DNA of 64,000 bases from Brooklawnia sp032229645 (GTDB lineage: Bacteria; Actinomycetota; Actinomycetes; Propionibacteriales; Propionibacteriaceae). Below the pieces are notes generated by a model, which searched no databases, was not told the origin of the DNA, and worked only from the letters and a program-made list of their open reading frames with translations. Of this stretch, positions 60,442-64,000 are shown one piece after another; the first letter of the stretch is position 1; every line of letters begins with the position of its first letter. A program made the translations under genes and the position numbers. Location: assembly GCA_963722295.1 (NCBI GenBank), contig CAVRLB010000004.1, forward strand, positions 1 through 64,000, given 5' to 3'.

Positions 60442-61070
60442 TGGTCGGGTCCTTCCAGTACTCGAGTATGGGGCCATGGGTCCGATTCGGGAGGCGCTAA
60501 CCGGTTGTCGGGCTGCCACCGGGCGGGCGGCGCCCACTGCCGGGACGGAGCCCACGGATCGGGCGACGCCCACGGGTCGGATGCGGCCAGCAACTCCGGG
60601 CGCGCCTCGGTCGCGAGTTCGCTGACCGCCTGCCGCATGGCCTTGATCCGAGGCAGATGCTCGAGTCGCAGCAGTTGCCCGCCGACCGTTGTCAGGAGCA
60701 ATGTGCCGGAGCCGAAGCCGAGGTCGGCCGCGGCTCTGCTGCTGGCGATGTCGACGATCCGGTTGAGGGGTACCTGGTGTTCGGCGCGCCGCACCAGTCC
60801 GCTGCGCACGATCAGTCGTTGGGTCGTCAACGTGACGGTGGTGTTCGCCCGGCGAAGCACCGGCCGCAGCACGGCGAAGACTGCTGCCAACGCTCCAGCG
60901 GCCGCGACAAGTTGCTGACCAATCGGGCGATACTCAGCCGGAACGACCGCTATCCCCGCGCCGACAAGGGCGGAGATAGCGAACAAGGCGACCGTCGGCC
61001 AGAACAGCGTCCGGGCATGCGGGCGGGCCGTCGTGACCAGCTCCTCACCCGGATTCAGCTCTAGCGCCAT
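60432..61070 (-). CDS. Bacterial PH-domain (YdbS/DUF304-like) membrane protein
   Basis: A 212-residue protein. Two membrane helices (TLFWPTVALFAISALVGAGIAVV and QLVAAAGALAAVFAVL, residues about 20-65) precede a bPH2 domain (VTLTTQRLIVRSGLVRRAEHQVPLNRIVDI). The tail is rich in Trp and Pro (repeated DPWA-type words). It corresponds to Rv3278c next to birA in mycobacteria. ATG 61070 fits the family N-terminus. Function unknown. Confidence 0.87.
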   Translation of the reverse strand: MALELNPGEELVTTARPHARTLFWPTVALFAISALVGAGIAVVPAEYRPIGQQLVAAAGALAAVFAVLRPVLRRANTTVTLTTQRLIVRSGLVRRAEHQVPLNRIVDIASSRAAADLGFGSGTLLLTTVGGQLLRLEHLPRIKAMRQAVSELATEARPELLAASDPWASPDPWAPSRQWAPPARWQPDNRLAPPESDPWPHTRVLEGPDQWH

Positions 61071-61154
61071 AACGCCATTGTCCCGCCACCGCCAACGATG
61101 CCCCAAGCCGGCCAGAGCTTGTTCAGTAGAAGATCCGGGGCAGCCCACCATTCG

Positions 61155-61946
61155 TCAACGCAGGTGGACGACATCTCCGGCGGCGAAGGCCTCGATCTGG
61201 CCGTCGATCTCGACCAGCAGTTCCCCGTTGGGACCGATGCCGACCGCCTGGCCGCTGGACGAGGGGCTGTCGGGCGTTTCCTGGTCGAGGTGGACGCGAA
61301 CCGGGCGTCCCACCGTGGCGCAACCCGCAGCGTACTCGGCACTCAGGTCGGCGCCGGCGTCCCAACGAGTGAACAGGTCGTCCAACCTGGCCAAGATGGC
61401 GGTCGCGACCAGATTCTTGTCGGTGGGCAGCCCGGCGAGCAAGAGGCTGGTGGCCTGCGGGATCGGCAGCTCCGATTCGTCGAACGAGATATTGAGGCCC
61501 CAGCCGCAGATGGCCGCGTTACCGAGGTCGGTCACCACCAGCTCGGAGAGGATGCCGCAGACCTTCCTGCCGTCGATGAGGGCATCGTTCGGCCACTTGA
61601 GTTCTATCCGGTCACCGGCACCGAGGCTGCGGAGCCCGTCGGTGACGGCCAGACCGACCAGCAACGACAGCCATCCCCAGTCCCACGGGGCACGGCGTGG
61701 GCGCAGCAGCACCGAGGTCGACAGCGAAGTGCCGGGCGGTGACTGCCAGGCACGTTCGAAGCGCCCACGACCGGCCTGCTGATGCTCGGCGATCAATACC
61801 TCGCCGGCGCGCCCGCCACGTCGTGCCAGTTCGGCGAGGTCGGCGTTGGTCGAACCGGTGACGGCTGTCGTCCGCACCCGCCAGCCGCTGTCGGGACCGA
61901 GGAGCGCGGCGATACGTCCGGCGTCTGCGGGAGGAGTTGAAGGCAC
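61155..61946 (-). CDS. birA: Biotin-[acetyl-CoA-carboxylase] ligase
   Basis: A 263-residue group I biotin protein ligase without the N-terminal DNA-binding domain, so it is not expected to repress transcription. Signatures are STNADLAELARRG, AEHQQAGRGRFERAWQSPPGTSLSTSVLL (biotinyl-AMP loop), LKWPNDALIDGRKVCGILSEL and GWGLNIS. It biotinylates the BCCP domain of the acyl-CoA carboxylase alpha subunit, whose beta subunit is encoded divergently next door. GTG start, GATAAT 7 nt upstream. Confidence 0.94.
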   Translation of the reverse strand: MPSTPPADAGRIAALLGPDSGWRVRTTAVTGSTNADLAELARRGGRAGEVLIAEHQQAGRGRFERAWQSPPGTSLSTSVLLRPRRAPWDWGWLSLLVGLAVTDGLRSLGAGDRIELKWPNDALIDGRKVCGILSELVVTDLGNAAICGWGLNISFDESELPIPQATSLLLAGLPTDKNLVATAILARLDDLFTRWDAGADLSAEYAAGCATVGRPVRVHLDQETPDSPSSSGQAVGIGPNGELLVEIDGQIEAFAAGDVVHLR

Positions 61947-61953
61947 GGTCCCG

Positions 61954-61959
61954 ATTATC
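61954..61959 (-). promoter_or_regulatory. -10 hexamer GATAAT of a leaderless birA promoter
   Basis: On the minus strand GATAAT, one base from the TATAAT consensus, ends 7 nt before the birA GTG. Confidence 0.55.
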
Positions 61960-62008
61960 CCCGATTGTTTTGGCGCGCTGCCGGCCACCCCGCCCCGGCG
62001 AATCGGAC

Positions 62009-62014
62009 TATCTT
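62009..62014 (+). promoter_or_regulatory. -10 hexamer TATCTT of a leaderless accD promoter
   Basis: TATCTT ends 6 nt before ATG 62021 with spacer gggcac. Confidence 0.55.
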
Positions 62015-62020
62015 GGGCAC

Positions 62021-63592
62021 ATGGAGGCCAACACCACTTCCGGCAAGCTCGCCGATCTCGGCACGCGAATGGACGATGCGTTCCACGCGTCCGGACCCCA
62101 GGCGGTCGAGAAGCAGCATGCTCGCGGCAAGATGACCGCCCGCGAACGTGTCCTTGCACTGGTCGACGAGGGCAGCTTCACCGAGATGGACGAATTCGCC
62201 CGGCATCGCAGTACAGCATTCGGGATGGACGCCAAACGTCCCTACGGCGATGGTGTGGTGATCGGGCTCGGCGAGATCCACGGGCGCGCGGTTTGCGTCT
62301 TCAGTCAGGACGTCGGCATCTTCGGTGGTTCGCTCGGCGAGGTTTACGGAGCGAAGATCGCCAAGATCCAGGACTTCGCGATCAACACCGGGTGCCCGTT
62401 GATCGGCATCAACGAGGGCGGTGGAGCGCGCATTCAAGAGGGCGTGGTCTCGCTGGGCGCCTACGGCGACATCTTCTTACGCAATGTGCAAGCGTCGGGT
62501 GTCATCCCGCAAATCAGCGTGATCATGGGGGCTGCTGCTGGCGGCCATGTCTACTCCCCTGCGCTCACCGATTTCATCGTGATGGTCGACCAGAGCAGCC
62601 AGATGTTCATCACCGGACCCGAGGTGATCCGCACCGTCACCGGCGAGGATGTCTCGATGGAGGAGCTGGGCGGCGGCCGTACCCACAACACGAAGTCGGG
62701 CAACGCGCACTATCTGGCCATCGATGAGGCCGACGCCCTCGAATACGTTCGCGAGTTGATCACCTATCTGCCGCAGAACAATCTCGAAGACGCGCCGATC
62801 TACGAATTCGGAGAGACCGCCGATCTGGATTTCACCGACCACGATCGCACGCTGGACGTGCTGGTCCCCGACAGCGCGGCGCACGCCTACGACATGCGCG
62901 AAGTCATCCGCACGGTGCTCGACGAGGACGAATTCCTCGAGATCATGGAGCTCTATGCCCCGAACGTGATCTGCGGCTTCGGACGAGTCGAGGGCCGCAG
63001 CATCGGTGTCGTGGCCAACCAGCCGATGGTGCTGGCCGGCTGCTTGGACACCAAGGCCTCCGAGAAGGCGGCGCGTTTCGTCCGCACCTGTGATGCCTTC
63101 AACATTCCGGTACTCACCTTCGTCGACGTTCCCGGATTCCTGCCGGGCGTCGAGCAGGAGTACGAAGGCATCATCCGTCGCGGGGCCAAATTGATCTACG
63201 CCTACGCTGAGGCCAGTGTGCCGCTGATGACGGTGATCACCCGCAAGGCCTACGGTGGCGCCTACATCGTGATGGGCTCCAAGCATCTGGGAGCCGACGT
63301 CAATCTGGCGTGGCCGACCGCGCAGATCGCGGTGATGGGCGCGGAGGGCGCGGTCAAGGTGCTCTACCGCAAGGAGTTGGCGGCCGCGTCCGATCCGACC
63401 GCGAAGGCCAACGAGCTTGTCGACCAGTACAACGAGACACTGGCGAATCCGTATGTCGCCGCCGAACGGGGCTATGTGGATCAGGTGATCTACCCGCACG
63501 AGACCAGGGCGCAGGTGATCCGTTTCTTGCGGGCGTTGCGCACCAAGCGTGAGGCGCTGCCACCCAAGAAGCACGGGAACATTCCACTATGA
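62021..63592 (+). CDS. Acyl-CoA (propionyl-CoA) carboxylase beta subunit
   Basis: A 523-residue carboxyltransferase, the AccD5/PccB type. It takes CO2 from biotin and places it on propionyl-CoA or acetyl-CoA. The crotonase-fold halves show INEGGGARIQEGVVSLGAYGDIF, MGAAAGGHVYSPALTDFIVM (first oxyanion hole) and TFVDVPGFLPGVEQEYEGIIRRGAKLIYAYAEA with TRKAYGGAYIVMGSKHLGADVNLAWP (second). The residue that sets acyl length (Asp in AccB/AccD5) was not assigned. Coupled to the epsilon gene by ATGA. Confidence 0.93.
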   Translation: MEANTTSGKLADLGTRMDDAFHASGPQAVEKQHARGKMTARERVLALVDEGSFTEMDEFARHRSTAFGMDAKRPYGDGVVIGLGEIHGRAVCVFSQDVGIFGGSLGEVYGAKIAKIQDFAINTGCPLIGINEGGGARIQEGVVSLGAYGDIFLRNVQASGVIPQISVIMGAAAGGHVYSPALTDFIVMVDQSSQMFITGPEVIRTVTGEDVSMEELGGGRTHNTKSGNAHYLAIDEADALEYVRELITYLPQNNLEDAPIYEFGETADLDFTDHDRTLDVLVPDSAAHAYDMREVIRTVLDEDEFLEIMELYAPNVICGFGRVEGRSIGVVANQPMVLAGCLDTKASEKAARFVRTCDAFNIPVLTFVDVPGFLPGVEQEYEGIIRRGAKLIYAYAEASVPLMTVITRKAYGGAYIVMGSKHLGADVNLAWPTAQIAVMGAEGAVKVLYRKELAAASDPTAKANELVDQYNETLANPYVAAERGYVDQVIYPHETRAQVIRFLRALRTKREALPPKKHGNIPL

Positions 63593-63792
63593 GCGAGTTC
63601 AAGGTCGTGCGCGGCAACCCGAATGATGAAGAGCTCGCTGCGGCGGCAGTGGTACTGGCCGCCGAACTGGCCGATCCCGGACCGGCCAAGCCGAACAAGG
63701 ATCGTCCGATCGCCGGAGGCTGGAACTCCTATTGGCGTAACGTCCGCCAGCCGTTCGTGTCCGGGCCGGAGGCCTGGCGCGGCAGCCTGTGA
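63589..63792 (+). CDS. Acyl-CoA carboxylase epsilon subunit
   Basis: A 67-residue protein with the epsilon layout: FKVVRGNPNDEELAAAAVVL at the start and a basic/aromatic GGWNSYWRNVRQPFVSGPEAWRGSL end. Epsilon subunits stabilise the actinobacterial beta6 core and raise activity. ATGA overlap with accD. Confidence 0.9.
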   Translation: MSEFKVVRGNPNDEELAAAAVVLAAELADPGPAKPNKDRPIAGGWNSYWRNVRQPFVSGPEAWRGSL

Positions 63793-63846
63793 CAGCTGCT
63801 GGAGATCGGGCGGATAGGTCCTGGCCTGCCGGCGCAAGCCCTGAGC

Positions 63847-63902
63847 CTGAATCCACCGATTTCCGCTTGCTGCGCGACTCCCGCCAGGCACGGTGGATTC
63901 AG
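63847..63902 (+). terminator. 12-bp inverted repeat between accE and maf
   Basis: Arms ctgaatccaccg (63847-63858) and cggtggattcag (63891-63902) are perfect, with a 32-nt loop. It could end the accD-accE transcript, although the long loop is unusual and the right arm ends 3 nt before the maf -10 box. Confidence 0.5.
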
Positions 63903-63905
63903 ACT

Positions 63906-63911
63906 TAGGAT
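63906..63911 (+). promoter_or_regulatory. -10 hexamer TAGGAT of a leaderless maf promoter
   Basis: TAGGAT ends 6 nt before GTG 63918. The spacer gagagg is purine-rich but abuts the start codon. Confidence 0.45.
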
Positions 63912-63917
63912 GAGAGG

Positions 63918-64000
63918 GTGCCGAAACCTTCACCCGTACCGCAGCCGCGCCGGATCGTCCTCGGATCGAGTTCGCCGGCCAGACTCCTCACGCTGCAGCA
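63918..64000 (+). CDS. maf: Maf-like nucleotide pyrophosphatase (5' part only)
   Basis: Only the first 27 or so residues are inside the window. After a Pro-rich start they read RRIVLGSSSPARLLTLQQ, the Maf/YhdE N-terminal signature for the phosphate-binding loop. Maf proteins hydrolyse non-canonical NTPs such as dTTP, UTP and modified forms. It follows accE as in mycobacteria (Rv3282). The gene continues beyond position 64000. Confidence 0.85.
   Translation, partial: MPKPSPVPQPRRIVLGSSSPARLLTLQ

Overview
The window comes from a high-GC actinomycete. Supporting traits are a WhiB regulator, mycothiol-dependent formaldehyde genes, ClpS with a DUF2017 partner, an acyl-CoA carboxylase beta/epsilon pair, DUF3039/DUF3499/DUF3618/DUF5719 proteins, and many start codons lying 6-7 nt after a -10 hexamer (predicted leaderless mRNAs). 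The mix of D- and L-lactate oxidation, a Corynebacterium-type glucose PTS and repeat-rich intergenic DNA points to the Propionibacteriaceae. That family assignment is inference; the phylum is secure.

Layout. 1-2.6 kb: tRNA-Lys, a GroES-like protein, DUF3618, peroxiredoxin Bcp and tRNA-Leu, with repeat DNA. 2.6-6.5 kb: ptsG (EIIBCA) and ptsI. 6.7-12.2 kb: an SMP-30 lactonase-like gene followed by a complete ribose/galactofuranose-type sugar ABC transporter. 12.2-14.0 kb: a Fic AMPylase gene bounded by 41-nt direct repeats and by foldback repeats. 14.0-18.5 kb (minus strand): a tightly coupled operon rph-rdgB-thyA-folA-maoC-like, with dinB at its end. 18.6-18.9 kb: an 81-bp tandem repeat. 19-27.5 kb: a lactate regulon, with lctP-lutA-lutB-lutC on the minus strand, a divergent FadR-type regulator, and a large FAD/Fe-S D-lactate dehydrogenase. 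27.5-35.8 kb: murI, DUF2017, clpS, pncB, thiED-thiM under a TPP riboswitch, mscR plus an MBL hydrolase, and pncA. 35.8-40.6 kb: malQ, an RDD membrane protein and an MFS transporter, then an 85-bp tandem repeat. 41.1-41.6 kb: a dense array of the foldback repeat.

41.6-64 kb follows the arrangement I remember from the Mycobacterium and Streptomyces envelope/biotin neighbourhood: ahcY, a SIS-domain isomerase, a Trm112-like protein, a sugar-phosphate mutase, DUF3499, a metallopeptidase-like protein, DUF5719, a large glycosyltransferase, whiB, manC, TIGR03089, an LCP ligase, an ABC exporter, purE/purK, a peptidase E-like protein, an AAA kinase, a PH-domain protein, birA, accD, accE and the start of maf. 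The mutase slot, which holds an alpha-phosphohexomutase in mycobacteria, here holds a HAD-type protein with the PGGND motif of eukaryotic phosphomannomutases.

How the parts fit. PtsG/PtsI and the ABC system import sugars (HPr is not in the window). LctP, LutABC and Dld feed lactate carbon to pyruvate. The putative mutase and ManC would give GDP-mannose for envelope glycosylation by the GT2 protein, with the LCP protein attaching polymers. BirA biotinylates the carboxylase that AccD/AccE complete. rph/rdgB/thyA/folA/dinB is a nucleotide and DNA housekeeping block.

The least explained material is non-coding: at least three repeat families, all with snap-back cores, which fill nearly every large intergenic gap, and the operator-like repeats around fic.
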